Part shown: positions 1 to 5,318 of the stretch, one piece after another
Numbering within the stretch: the stretch's first letter is position 1
Layout: the number at the start of each line of letters is the position of its first letter
Assembly (NCBI GenBank): GCA_045587025.1
Contig: JAZNBK010000001.1
Span: 1-6,957 of the forward strand
Direction of reading: 5' to 3'
Origin: UBA1740 sp045587025
GTDB lineage: Bacteria; Bacillota; Clostridia; Oscillospirales; CAG-272
Length of the DNA stretch: 6,957 nt
The notes under the pieces: model-generated
The model's database searches: none
What the model was told of the DNA's origin: nothing
The model's input: only the letters and a program-made list of their open reading frames with translations
Translations under genes and position numbers: made by a program

Positions 1-71
1 AAGCAGAAATGTTTTCCATTCTTGCAGAGTGGAAGGCAAAGCAGAGCGTGGTAGGGGGTGAAAGCTATTGA
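1..71 (+). CDS. C-terminal end of an unidentified gene (partial)
   Basis: Of the three forward frames, only the one starting at base 3 stays open to the next gene, giving 22 residues that end in VVGGESY before TGA at 69-71. The stop overlaps the TTG start of the ParB-like gene at 68-70, which suggests translational coupling and supports this frame as real. The fragment is too short to identify. In related elements a ParA-type ATPase often precedes ParB, but nothing visible here proves that. Confidence 0.5.
   Translation, partial: AEMFSILAEWKAKQSVVGGESY
53..60 (+). promoter_or_regulatory. Ribosome binding site deciding the TTG start of the ParB-like gene
   Basis: AGGGGGTG, close to the consensus AGGAGGTG, lies 7 nt before TTG at 68. 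It sits inside the final codons of the upstream gene. No ATG with such a site occurs nearby, so the TTG start is preferred. Confidence 0.7.
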
Positions 72-931
72 TCAAAGGCACTGACAGAAATATTCCTCTT
101 TCCGAGTTGCACCCATTCAAGGATCATCCTTACAAGGTGGAGGACAACGCAGAGATGGACGCGCTGTGCGAAAGCATAGGTAAAAGCGGATTGCTTTCTC
201 CCATTATTGTCCGTCCGAGAGATGAGGGCGGTTATGAGATCATCTCGGGACACCGCCGATTCAGAGCATACCAAAGGCTCGGAATGACCGAAATCCCGTC
301 CACCGTCTGCGAGATGACCGACGAGGAAGCCATCGTCGCTATGGTGGATGCCAATCTTCATCGCGATCATATTCTCCCATCCGAGAAAGCCTTCGCTTAC
401 AAAATGAAGCTCGATGCCATCAAGCGCCAAGGTGAGCGCACCGATCTGACTTCTGCCCAACTTGGGCAGAGGTTGACCTCGGTGGAAAAGATCGCCGCCG
501 AGAGCGACGAAAGCAAATCCCAAGTGCAGAGATATATCAGCCTCACGCGGCTCATCCCCGAGCTACTTCAAATGGTAGATGAGGGCAGAATCGCACTCAC
601 CCCTGCGGTGGAGCTTTCCAAACTTCACCACCTCACTCAAAGGCTTATCTATGAGATCTGCGATATGGATGATCTTACGCCATCCTATTCGCAGACCGTC
701 CGTATGAGAAAACTTGCAGATGAAGGCGCGCTCGGTGAGGATGCCATACGTGAGATTATGAGCGAAGAGAAAGCCAATCAAAGAGAGCGCATTGTTATCT
801 ATATGGACGATATCAAGCAATATTATCCACGCAATATGCTCCCGAAGGATATTGTCGCTGATATCAAGAGTTTGCTTCACAAGCGACGCTTGGAGCAGTT
901 GCGCAGAAAGGAGAACCGCGATGCGAGGTAA
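68..931 (+). CDS. ParB/Spo0J-family partition-like protein
   Basis: This 287-residue protein has the order expected of ParB/RepB/Spo0J proteins. An N-terminal ParB/sulfiredoxin-like domain begins around residue 8 (IPLSELHPF). It carries the nucleotide-binding arginine motif GHRRFRA at 61-67 (GERRYRA in classic ParB) and DANLHR at 94-99 (ENLQR in classic ParB). A helix-turn-helix segment follows at about 139-160 (KIAAESDESKSQVQRYI), and the tail is basic (KRRLEQLRRKENRD). In known ParB proteins the arginine motif binds CTP and the HTH binds parS; both roles are inferred here. On an integrative element such proteins may stabilise the excised circle or regulate element genes. It starts at TTG with a good ribosome site, overlaps the preceding gene by 3-4 nt and the next by 11 nt. 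No clear parS palindrome was seen nearby. Confidence 0.88.
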   Translation: MIKGTDRNIPLSELHPFKDHPYKVEDNAEMDALCESIGKSGLLSPIIVRPRDEGGYEIISGHRRFRAYQRLGMTEIPSTVCEMTDEEAIVAMVDANLHRDHILPSEKAFAYKMKLDAIKRQGERTDLTSAQLGQRLTSVEKIAAESDESKSQVQRYISLTRLIPELLQMVDEGRIALTPAVELSKLHHLTQRLIYEICDMDDLTPSYSQTVRMRKLADEGALGEDAIREIMSEEKANQRERIVIYMDDIKQYYPRNMLPKDIVADIKSLLHKRRLEQLRRKENRDAR

Positions 932-1202
932 AAAGAAATACGGTTGGATCAGCGGGCTCTTGTCAAATGTACTTGGAGGCACAAGAGAGTATAACTTCAA
1001 TAACGTCACCTATATCGTCGAACCGCGCTTTCAGTCTATCAATGATGAAAAGGTAACGATGCCCCAAGAAAAGTTTGCAAGAATTATCGAAAAGTCTGCG
1101 GCACATTTGCAAGTTACTCCCGACAGTGATAAAATAGTGGCAGAATATGTTTTGGACTCTGCCGGAGAGGAGGAATATGCAGACCAAAACCAAACAGAAT
1201 AA
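921..1202 (+). CDS. Small conserved-looking element protein, possibly TnpW-like
   Basis: The frame encodes 93 residues from ATG at 921, preceded by AAAGGAGAA at 907-915. It overlaps the end of the ParB-like gene by 11 nt and the start of the recombinase by 26 nt, so translation is probably coupled. The N-terminus is basic (MRGKKKYGWISGLL), the middle contains YNFNNVTYIVEPRF, and the C-terminus is acidic (GEEEYADQ). The TYIV-x-x-x-F segment recalls small TnpW-type proteins found just before clostridial serine recombinases, but the resemblance is weak and from memory. There is no signal peptide or membrane segment. The longer open frame back to 792 is rejected because it lies inside the ParB-like gene and lacks a ribosome site. 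A recombination accessory role is a guess from position. Confidence 0.68.
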   Translation: MRGKKKYGWISGLLSNVLGGTREYNFNNVTYIVEPRFQSINDEKVTMPQEKFARIIEKSAAHLQVTPDSDKIVAEYVLDSAGEEEYADQNQTE

Positions 1203-2883
1203 CGAATCAATGGGAATTACCGCGCTATATTGCCGTCTGTCCCGTGACGACGGAGCAGAGGGTGAGAGCAACTCGATAGCCAATCAGAAGAAGCTACTTT
1301 CCAAGTATGCCAAGGAACACGGCTTCACCAACACCAAGTTCTATGTTGACGACGGATATACGGGAACAAACTTCAACCGTCCCGGCTTTCAGCAGATGCT
1401 TGAGGATATGGAAATGGGATATATCTCAACCATCATCGTTAAGGATTCATCTCGTTTCGGAAGAAATTACCTTGAGGTAGGTCAGTACACAGATTATTAT
1501 TTTCCCGAGCACAACATCCGCTTTATTGCCATCAACGACTGTATTGATAGCGAGAACGGAGAGGACGATTTCAGCGCGTTCCGCAACGTAATGAACGAGA
1601 TGTACGCAAAGGATATCAGCCGTAAGGTGAGAAGCTCGCACCGCCTCAGAGGTAATGCGGGCGAGCCGCTGTCACCTCCGCCATACGGATATATGAAGTC
1701 TCCCGAGAATAAAAAAAGATGGATCATAGACGAGGAAGCGGCGAAGGTTGTACGACAGATTTTTCAGTGGTGCATTGAAGGCAAGGGTAATGAAACGATT
1801 GCCCGGTTGTTGCAGGAAAGCGAGGTTTTAATACCGATGGCTTATTGGCAAAGCAAGGGACTTGGACGAGGAGGCAAGAAAACACAGCCGAACCCATACA
1901 AATGGTGCAAGACCACGATTGCCAAGATGCTCGCCCAGCAAGAGTATTGCGGGGATATTATCAACTTTAAGACTTACTCAAAGTCCTTCCGCAATAAGAC
2001 ACGAATTGATAACCCCGTGGAGAATTGGGCGATATTCAAGGACGTTCACGAGCCGATCATTGACCGAGAGACCTTTGAAATGGTGCAGAAGCTTGTAGCA
2101 AAAACAAAACGCCGCGCTCCGAAAAAGGAGAACGGCGAGAAGAATATGTTTTGCGGCTTGCTCTATTGTGCCGATTGCGGCAGCCCCTTGTGGTTCAACG
2201 TCAATCATCCCAACACGGCGATTCAGTATTTCAACTGCTCCAATTACAGAGCCAACCGAGGCACGTGTCCGTCCACGCACTATATCCGCGCCGATTCGAT
2301 AGAGCAGGTAGTGATCGCGGAGCTGCAAACTATCGCCAAGTTTCTTGACGAGGAAGAGGATGAGTTTGTCGAGATGCTTGAAAGCAAGACCAACAAGGAT
2401 ATTGCCACCGAGCAAAAGCTGACCGAATCTCAGCTTGCCACGGCAAGAGCGAGAGTCAAAGAGATCGAACGCTTATACGAAAAGATCTACGAGGACAACG
2501 TAAACGGTAAGGTCTCGGACGAATGGTTTATGAAGCTCTCTCACAAGTATGAGGTGGAGATGGAGGAAACCAAGAAAAACATCACTGCCTTTCGTGCAAA
2601 ACTCGATAGTCTTGCAGAGAAGCGACAAACAAAGGAGAACTTTGTCAAGGCAGTGCGGAGCTTTATGGAAATGAAAACGCTGACCCCTGTAATCCTTCGT
2701 GAACTGATCGAGAAGATCGAAGTTTTTCAAATTGAGGGAACCGGAAAGAATCGTACACAGCGCGTGGTCATCCATTATCGCTTTGTTGGCTGTCTGCAAA
2801 TTCCCGAATGGCACAGAAAGCGCAAGGTAACTCTTGAGAGCAGACAGGGCGTAGCGGTGAATTATCTGCCCACCACGGCATAA
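1177..2883 (+). CDS. Large serine recombinase (TndX/TnpX-like) with zinc ribbon
   Basis: The 568-residue protein begins with a resolvase catalytic domain. The nucleophile is Ser22 in YCRLS, and DSSRFGRN at 90-97 supplies the conserved arginines. A recombinase DNA-binding domain follows from about 165 to 315, starting near PPPYGY. A zinc ribbon uses Cys331, Cys334, Cys354 and Cys364. A charged coiled-coil spans about 411-487, and a DUF4368-type C-terminus runs from 489 to the end. All parts expected of an active enzyme are present, and the length is close to that of TndX. Such enzymes cut and join DNA at short attachment sites to excise and insert their element without tRNA specificity. ATG at 1177 is chosen because GGAGAGGAGG at 1164-1173 precedes it, although the spacing is short. 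ATG at 1147 would add ten unconserved residues, and ATG at 1210 lacks a ribosome site. The gene is the last of the overlapping element operon. Confidence 0.95.
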   Translation: MQTKTKQNNESMGITALYCRLSRDDGAEGESNSIANQKKLLSKYAKEHGFTNTKFYVDDGYTGTNFNRPGFQQMLEDMEMGYISTIIVKDSSRFGRNYLEVGQYTDYYFPEHNIRFIAINDCIDSENGEDDFSAFRNVMNEMYAKDISRKVRSSHRLRGNAGEPLSPPPYGYMKSPENKKRWIIDEEAAKVVRQIFQWCIEGKGNETIARLLQESEVLIPMAYWQSKGLGRGGKKTQPNPYKWCKTTIAKMLAQQEYCGDIINFKTYSKSFRNKTRIDNPVENWAIFKDVHEPIIDRETFEMVQKLVAKTKRRAPKKENGEKNMFCGLLYCADCGSPLWFNVNHPNTAIQYFNCSNYRANRGTCPSTHYIRADSIEQVVIAELQTIAKFLDEEEDEFVEMLESKTNKDIATEQKLTESQLATARARVKEIERLYEKIYEDNVNGKVSDEWFMKLSHKYEVEMEETKKNITAFRAKLDSLAEKRQTKENFVKAVRSFMEMKTLTPVILRELIEKIEVFQIEGTGKNRTQRVVIHYRFVGCLQIPEWHRKRKVTLESRQGVAVNYLPTTA

Positions 2884-2884
2884 C

Positions 2885-2907
2885 AAAAAAGAGCAGAATT
2901 TCTGCTC
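2885..2907 (-). terminator. Intrinsic terminator facing the recombinase gene
   Basis: GAGCAGA (2891-2897) and TCTGCTC (2901-2907) form a 7-bp stem with a 3-nt loop. Read on the minus strand it is followed by six T (complement of 2885-2890). On the + strand no T tract follows, so it mainly stops minus-strand transcripts that would run antisense into the recombinase. It begins one base after the recombinase stop codon. Confidence 0.7.
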
Positions 2908-2922
2908 CAAACAAATATAGGC

Positions 2923-2967
2923 AAAAAATATCGAGTGTTCATCACTTTCGTTATGAACACTCGATAT
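2923..2967 (-). terminator. Strong intrinsic terminator downstream of the tRNA-Pro fragment
   Basis: A perfect 15-bp inverted repeat (2928-2942 and 2953-2967) encloses the 10-nt loop CACTTTCGTT. On the minus strand it is followed by a run of six T (complement of 2923-2928). It starts immediately after the CCA of the tRNA-Pro fragment, as expected of the original terminator of a tRNA gene read on the minus strand. This is the first of two tandem terminators in that direction. Confidence 0.85.
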
Positions 2968-3011
2968 GGTCTGAGTGACAAGACTTGAACTTGCGGCCTC
3001 TACCACCCCAA
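2967..3011 (-). pseudogene. 3' half of a tRNA-Pro gene (anticodon loop to CCA), probable att remnant
   Basis: The minus strand shows a 7-nt anticodon loop TTGGGGT (complement of 3005-3011), a 5-nt 3' anticodon strand GGTAG, a 5-nt variable loop AGGCC, and the T-arm GCAAG-TTCAAGT-CTTGT with a 5-bp stem. The seven acceptor bases CACTCAG, discriminator A and CCA follow. The geometry is exactly that of a tRNA 3' half. The loop gives anticodon GGG, and A73 with G72 fits proline. The five bases before the loop (TATGG) cannot pair with GGTAG and no D-arm follows, so the 5' half is missing. A displaced 3' end of a tRNA gene is the usual footprint of an element integrated by a tyrosine integrase. The proline assignment is from memory of Firmicute tRNAs. 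Confidence 0.65.
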
Positions 3012-3126
3012 CCATAGGGGTAACGTTTTTCGGGTGATTTCGGCTCTTTTTGATGCTTTTTAGTCCGAAAAACCGTGCTCTCTGCTCCGTCCGATGCTCT
3101 TGTCTCCATATGCTCCAACCGTGGAA

Positions 3127-3174
3127 GTGGTCAAATATGTGGTCAAAAAATCCGCCCCAAAATCGATGTGGTCA
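3127..3174. repeat. Three GTGGTCA direct repeats
   Basis: GTGGTCA occurs at 3127-3133, 3139-3145 and 3168-3174, and GTGGTCG follows at 3244-3250. The first two are 12 nt apart and the third starts 29 nt after the second. They could be integrase or excisionase arm-type binding sites near the att fragment, or could simply reflect the repeated Leu-Thr-Thr codons of an integrase tail on the other strand. Confidence 0.45.
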
Positions 3175-3196
3175 TCGTAAAAAGGCGGATTTTTTT
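3145..3196. terminator. Long bidirectional intrinsic terminator
   Basis: AAAAAATCCGCC (3145-3156) pairs with GGCGGATTTTTT (3184-3195) over 12 bp. The 27-nt loop holds a smaller stem, CGATG/CATCG (3164-3168 and 3173-3177). T runs follow the GC core on both strands, so it can act in either direction. It lies 140 nt upstream of the next promoter and separates the att region from the operon beginning at 3339. Confidence 0.7.
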
Positions 3197-3338
3197 GCAT
3201 ATACATCAGTTTGCGACCTTGTCATCGCCATAACATAAAATAAGTGGTCGGCAATTCTCTCCACCAATAGTGAAGATAACTTTCACGGTTAAATATTTGA
3301 ACCGCCGCAAAGAAAAGGCAGTATTTTGTTCAGTAATC

Positions 3339-3367
3339 TTGCAATTAAATGAATTTTATGGTATAAT
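3339..3367 (+). promoter_or_regulatory. Sigma-70/SigA promoter for the FlaR-like/nitroreductase operon
   Basis: TTGCAA at 3339-3344 and TATAAT at 3362-3367 are separated by 17 nt, with TG at 3359-3360 forming an extended -10. Transcription should start near 3374, about 210 nt before the first confident gene. Between 3197 and 3338 I see no gene and no other clear signal. Confidence 0.8.
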
Positions 3368-3582
3368 AAGCTATCGGTTGATCGGAAATGAGGAACGCAT
3401 TAAAATGCGCAAGTGCGATATTCTGTTCAAATACATTGATACTGAACAGAGGAAAAGTGCCGTTTTATTGCGCAGCGCGGTGCATGTGAGGTGGGTTCGC
3501 AATGCAATCAAAAGCCATTTCCGTTCCGTATGGGTGGAAATGACGGCGAAGTTGTATGAGTTGGTAGGTGGGATGAATCAAA
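3368..3582 (+). other. 215-nt leader with three hairpins, possibly a structured regulatory RNA
   Basis: The leader contains three successive inverted repeats: TCTGTTCA/TGAACAGA (3422-3429, 3443-3450), ATTGCG/CGCAAT (3467-3472, 3498-3503) and ATTTCC/GGAAAT (3517-3522, 3536-3541) with outer GCC/GGC pairing to 3548. None is followed by a T tract, so attenuation by a simple terminator is not evident. A frame from ATG at 3405 (after GAGG at 3390-3393) to 3653 would encode 82 residues, but it resembles nothing I know and overlaps the next gene out of frame by 71 nt, so I do not call it a gene. It matches no riboswitch class that I recognise. Confidence 0.4.
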
Positions 3583-4119
3583 ATGAAGAAAATTATAGTA
3601 ATCGGTTGCCCCGGAGCGGGAAAAACCACCTTCGCGGAGAAGCTCAGAGATAAAATCGGGTTGCCGCTATTTTATCTTGACGCCATTTGGCACAAGCCCG
3701 ACAGAACGCATATTTCAAGAGAAGAATACGACGCGCGCCTCGCTGAGATACTTGCGCTTGATTCTTGGATAATAGACGGAAATTATAGCCGAACTATAGA
3801 AAGCCGGATTTCAGCGTGCGACACGGTTTTTCTTTTTGATTTGCCTGTCGAGGTTTGCCTTGATGGCGCAATCTCACGGCTTGGAAAAGAGTGCTACGAT
3901 ATGCCGTGGATCGATACCGAGCTTGACCCCAAATTAAAAAAAGAGATTGAGGAATTTGGTGACAAAAATTTGCCCGCCATATACGCGCTGATCGACAAAT
4001 ATAAATCCGGCAGAACGGTCGTTATATTTAAGAGCAGAGAAGAATCGGAAAAGTTTCTCTCTTGCCTAAACTTTGCAAGTGAGACAAGTGCCATAAAGCG
4101 CCGAAAATTCAGGCTTTAG
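3583..4119 (+). CDS. FlaR-like P-loop NTPase (adenylate kinase-related)
   Basis: The 178-residue protein opens with a beta strand and the Walker A loop GCPGAGKT at 8-15. It continues with LDAIWHKP at 32-39 and WIIDGNYSRT at 62-71, both typical of the family annotated as DNA topology modulation protein FlaR. CDTVFLFD at 79-86 is the Walker B-like strand, and VVIFKSREE comes near the end. The fold is that of a small nucleotide or metabolite kinase; the topology role is a historical name and the true substrate is unknown. The cytoplasm is likely, with no signal or membrane segment. AGGTGGGA at 3566-3573 is the ribosome site. Relatives end about where FLSCL occurs (residue 162). The last 16 residues, rich in K and R, are read from a hairpin region and may be a recent extension. 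The nitroreductase gene follows after 45 nt. Confidence 0.88.
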   Translation: MKKIIVIGCPGAGKTTFAEKLRDKIGLPLFYLDAIWHKPDRTHISREEYDARLAEILALDSWIIDGNYSRTIESRISACDTVFLFDLPVEVCLDGAISRLGKECYDMPWIDTELDPKLKKEIEEFGDKNLPAIYALIDKYKSGRTVVIFKSREESEKFLSCLNFASETSAIKRRKFRL

Positions 4120-4147
4120 GGCGGGTTCGACTCCCTCTCGCCTAAAG
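4114..4147 (+). other. Hairpin with a tRNA T-arm-like core over the stop codon
   Basis: CTTTAGG-G-CG (4114-4123) pairs with CGCCTAAAG (4139-4147) with one bulged G. Inside, GGG (4123-4125) and CCC (4133-4135) flank the 7-nt loop TTCGACT, which matches the T-loop consensus. No CCA, D-arm or anticodon arm fits around it, so it is not a tRNA gene. It may be a tRNA-derived scar or an intercistronic RNA stem between the two genes. It has no T tract and ends just before the AAAGGA of the nitroreductase. Confidence 0.4.
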
Positions 4148-4164
4148 AAAGGATGATTTTAATA

Positions 4165-4680
4165 ATGAAATTTCTCGAACTTGCAAAAGCACGCTATTCT
4201 GTGCGAAAATTCAAAAACGATATAATTGAGGATGCGAAATTAAATGCGATTATTGAGGCGGGGCGTGTTGCTCCAACCGCCTGCAACAATCAGCCGCAGA
4301 AGATATACGTTGTAAAGAGCGAAGAAAATCGGCGTAAGCTCGCCGAGGTCTGCCGCTATACCTTTGACGCGCCTGTGATACTTGTTATCGGCTACGATAA
4401 GGAACGCGATTGGAAAAACCGCCGTATGCCGGGGTACAGCTCGGGCGAGACCGACGCCGCTATTGTATGCACGCACATGATGCTTGAAGCGTGGGAGCAG
4501 GGAATCGGCTCATGCTGGGTGGGAGCGTTCGCCGCGGATGCGGTGGAAGAAGCGCTTTTGCTGCCCGAAAACGTCCGTGTTACGGCAATGCTTCCGCTTG
4601 GTTATGCCGCAGACGATGCAGAGCCCGCGGCTTTTCATAGCACGTACCGTGATATTGACGATACTGTTTCGATTATATAA
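4165..4680 (+). CDS. FMN-dependent nitroreductase family protein
   Basis: The 171-residue protein starts MKFLELAKARYSVRKF, the classical beginning of small nitroreductases. R10, S12 and R14 are the usual FMN phosphate contacts. APTACNNQP at 36-44 and the later GETDAAIVCTHMMLEA and GIGSCWVGAF segments form the flavin pocket and dimer interface. LPLGY and a short C-terminal tail complete the fold. Members reduce nitro groups, quinones or flavins with NAD(P)H, and the natural substrate is not evident. ATG at 4165 is preferred over ATG at 4153, because the family begins with MKFLELA and AAAGGA at 4147-4152 lies 12 nt upstream; the earlier ATG overlaps that site. It is probably co-transcribed with the FlaR-like gene 45 nt upstream. 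The length is short but usual for this subgroup. Confidence 0.9.
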   Translation: MKFLELAKARYSVRKFKNDIIEDAKLNAIIEAGRVAPTACNNQPQKIYVVKSEENRRKLAEVCRYTFDAPVILVIGYDKERDWKNRRMPGYSSGETDAAIVCTHMMLEAWEQGIGSCWVGAFAADAVEEALLLPENVRVTAMLPLGYAADDAEPAAFHSTYRDIDDTVSII

Positions 4681-4781
4681 ACTCAAAGCCGACGCCACGG
4701 CACGAGAGGGATACGATCGTCACGCTATCTGCGATTTATGATTTTCCTCAAACACACGTGAACAATAAAAAACCAAATAAA

Positions 4782-4817
4782 GGGCTGAACCGTAACGGTT
4801 CAGCCCCGATTTTTGTT
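4782..4817. terminator. Bidirectional intrinsic terminator after the nitroreductase
   Basis: GGGCTGAACCG (4782-4792) and CGGTTCAGCCC (4796-4806) form a perfect 11-bp stem with loop TAA. CGATTTTTG follows on the + strand, and TTTATTTGG then a T run follows on the minus strand. It ends the FlaR-like/nitroreductase operon and would also end the minus-strand dehydrogenase remnant. The stretch from 4681 to 4781 shows no gene. Confidence 0.9.
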
Positions 4818-4840
4818 TCGATCGGATTTAGTACGGTCAA

Positions 4841-4933
4841 TCACACGTGACCGCGCCCTTGCCTATGGTTTTCCATATCGCGGTTGGCTTTGTCAAATTC
4901 CTCAAGCGTATAGACGTGGTTTGTGACGCCCGT
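4841..4933 (-). pseudogene. C-terminal fragment of a probable medium-chain alcohol dehydrogenase
   Basis: Read on the minus strand, about 31 codons end at TGA (complement of 4841-4843). They include FTGVTNHVYTLEEFDKA and end RQGRGHV. The pattern T-x-H-x-Y/F-x-L-E-E-F-x-K-A near the C-terminus is typical of zinc-dependent medium-chain dehydrogenases. The rest of the gene, including cofactor and metal sites, is absent, because the sequence then turns into the AraC-like frame on the other strand. The terminator at 4782-4817 lies downstream, in the right place for the end of such a gene. The precise substrate class cannot be told. Confidence 0.45.
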
Positions 4934-5177
4934 GAACTTCGTCCACGACAGCCACGGTGCGGTGCTTCAGCTTATGGAGATGATCTACCGCGTCATTACC
5001 GAAAAGGGTGCCAACTATCACGCTATCGCCGATAGCCTGCCGGAGGTCATCTGCGCCTACATTACCCGCTACCTGAAAAAGGACTGCAAATACGAGTTCT
5101 ATTTCTCGCGCGTATTCAGCAAAAAAACGGGGCGCTCGCCCCGCGCTTACCGTAAGTCGCACGCGGCATCGGAGTAA
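4923..5177 (+). pseudogene. AraC-family regulator remnant with internal deletion
   Basis: The frame ends with FYFSRVFSKKTGRSPRAYRKS, the signature of the second helix-turn-helix of AraC/XylS proteins (usually YFSRxFKKxxGxSPxxYR). Before it, ICAYITRYLKKDC resembles the linker that normally leads into the first helix-turn-helix. The roughly 20-25 residues usually between these two parts are missing, so DNA binding is probably lost. The sensor domain is also truncated: only about 45 residues remain, starting near VNFVHDSHGA, where the frame meets the dehydrogenase fragment. The apparent GTG start at 4923 has no ribosome site. The remnant codes from the strand opposite the dehydrogenase, as an AraC regulator next to its target would. 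Confidence 0.6.
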
Positions 5178-5230
5178 AAAATGAATTTTCGGCTATTGTT
5201 TTGATTTTAACAAAAAATTTAAAATAAGTC

Positions 5231-5259
5231 TTTACAATTTAATTTTTGTGTGATATAAT
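5231..5259 (+). promoter_or_regulatory. Strong SigA promoter of nifJ
   Basis: TTTACA at 5231-5236 and TATAAT at 5254-5259 are 17 nt apart. The preceding 5195-5230 is almost pure A/T with A tracts, which may serve as an UP element. The predicted start near 5266 gives a leader of about 50 nt that ends in AGGAGG at 5305-5310, 8 nt before the ATG. No operator-like palindrome is obvious. The stretch 5178-5230 holds no gene. Confidence 0.88.
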
Positions 5260-5318
5260 ATAAAATTGATGAATAGGGTATAAAAATATTCAAATATACT
5301 TTTCAGGAGGAAAAAAAC

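Larger units (their letters stand above)
1..2966 (+). mobile_element. Terminal part of an integrative element (Tn4451/Tn5397-like type)
   Basis: A run of tightly overlapping + strand genes (unknown tail, ParB-like protein, small protein, large serine recombinase) ends with the recombinase as last gene. This is the layout seen at one end of clostridial integrative and mobilisable elements, where the recombinase sits next to the attachment site. The right boundary is not resolved. It should lie between the recombinase stop at 2883 and the tRNA fragment starting at 2967. The left end, with any conjugation or relaxase genes, is outside the window. Assignment to the Tn4451/Tn5397 type rests on the recombinase family only and is inference. 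Confidence 0.6.
3060..3221 (-). pseudogene. Possible C-terminal remnant of a tyrosine integrase
   Basis: A minus-strand frame of 53 codons, without its own start signal, ends at TAA (complement of 3060-3062), about 50 nt before the tRNA-Pro fragment. It contains DFLTTYLTT, a low-complexity tail that I associate with C-termini of some clostridial tyrosine integrases. The position fits, since integrase genes commonly end next to the tRNA-derived attachment site. No catalytic R-H-R-Y residues lie in the preserved part, and the frame overlaps a terminator stem. The call rests on position and a short motif, and the frame may be non-coding. Confidence 0.25.

Noticed and set aside
792..920. Extension of the small protein upstream to an ATG at 792
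   Set aside because: This part lies wholly inside the ParB-like gene in another frame and lacks a ribosome site, whereas ATG at 921 has AAAGGAGAA at the right distance.
1147..1176. Earlier ATG for the serine recombinase
   Set aside because: It adds ten residues not expected in the family and the strong GGAGAGGAGG lies downstream of it, in front of ATG at 1177.
2473..3015. A 180-codon minus-strand frame across the recombinase end and junction
   Set aside because: It passes through two terminator hairpins and a tRNA fragment and is antisense to the coiled-coil and DUF4368 part of the recombinase.
3127..3250. GTGGTCA copies as a CRISPR-like or iteron array
   Set aside because: The units are only 7 bp with irregular spacing and few copies, and no cas or replication gene is near.
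3405..3653. An 82-residue frame in the leader of the FlaR-like gene
   Set aside because: It overlaps the confident gene out of frame by 71 nt, resembles no known protein and coincides with the hairpins of the leader.
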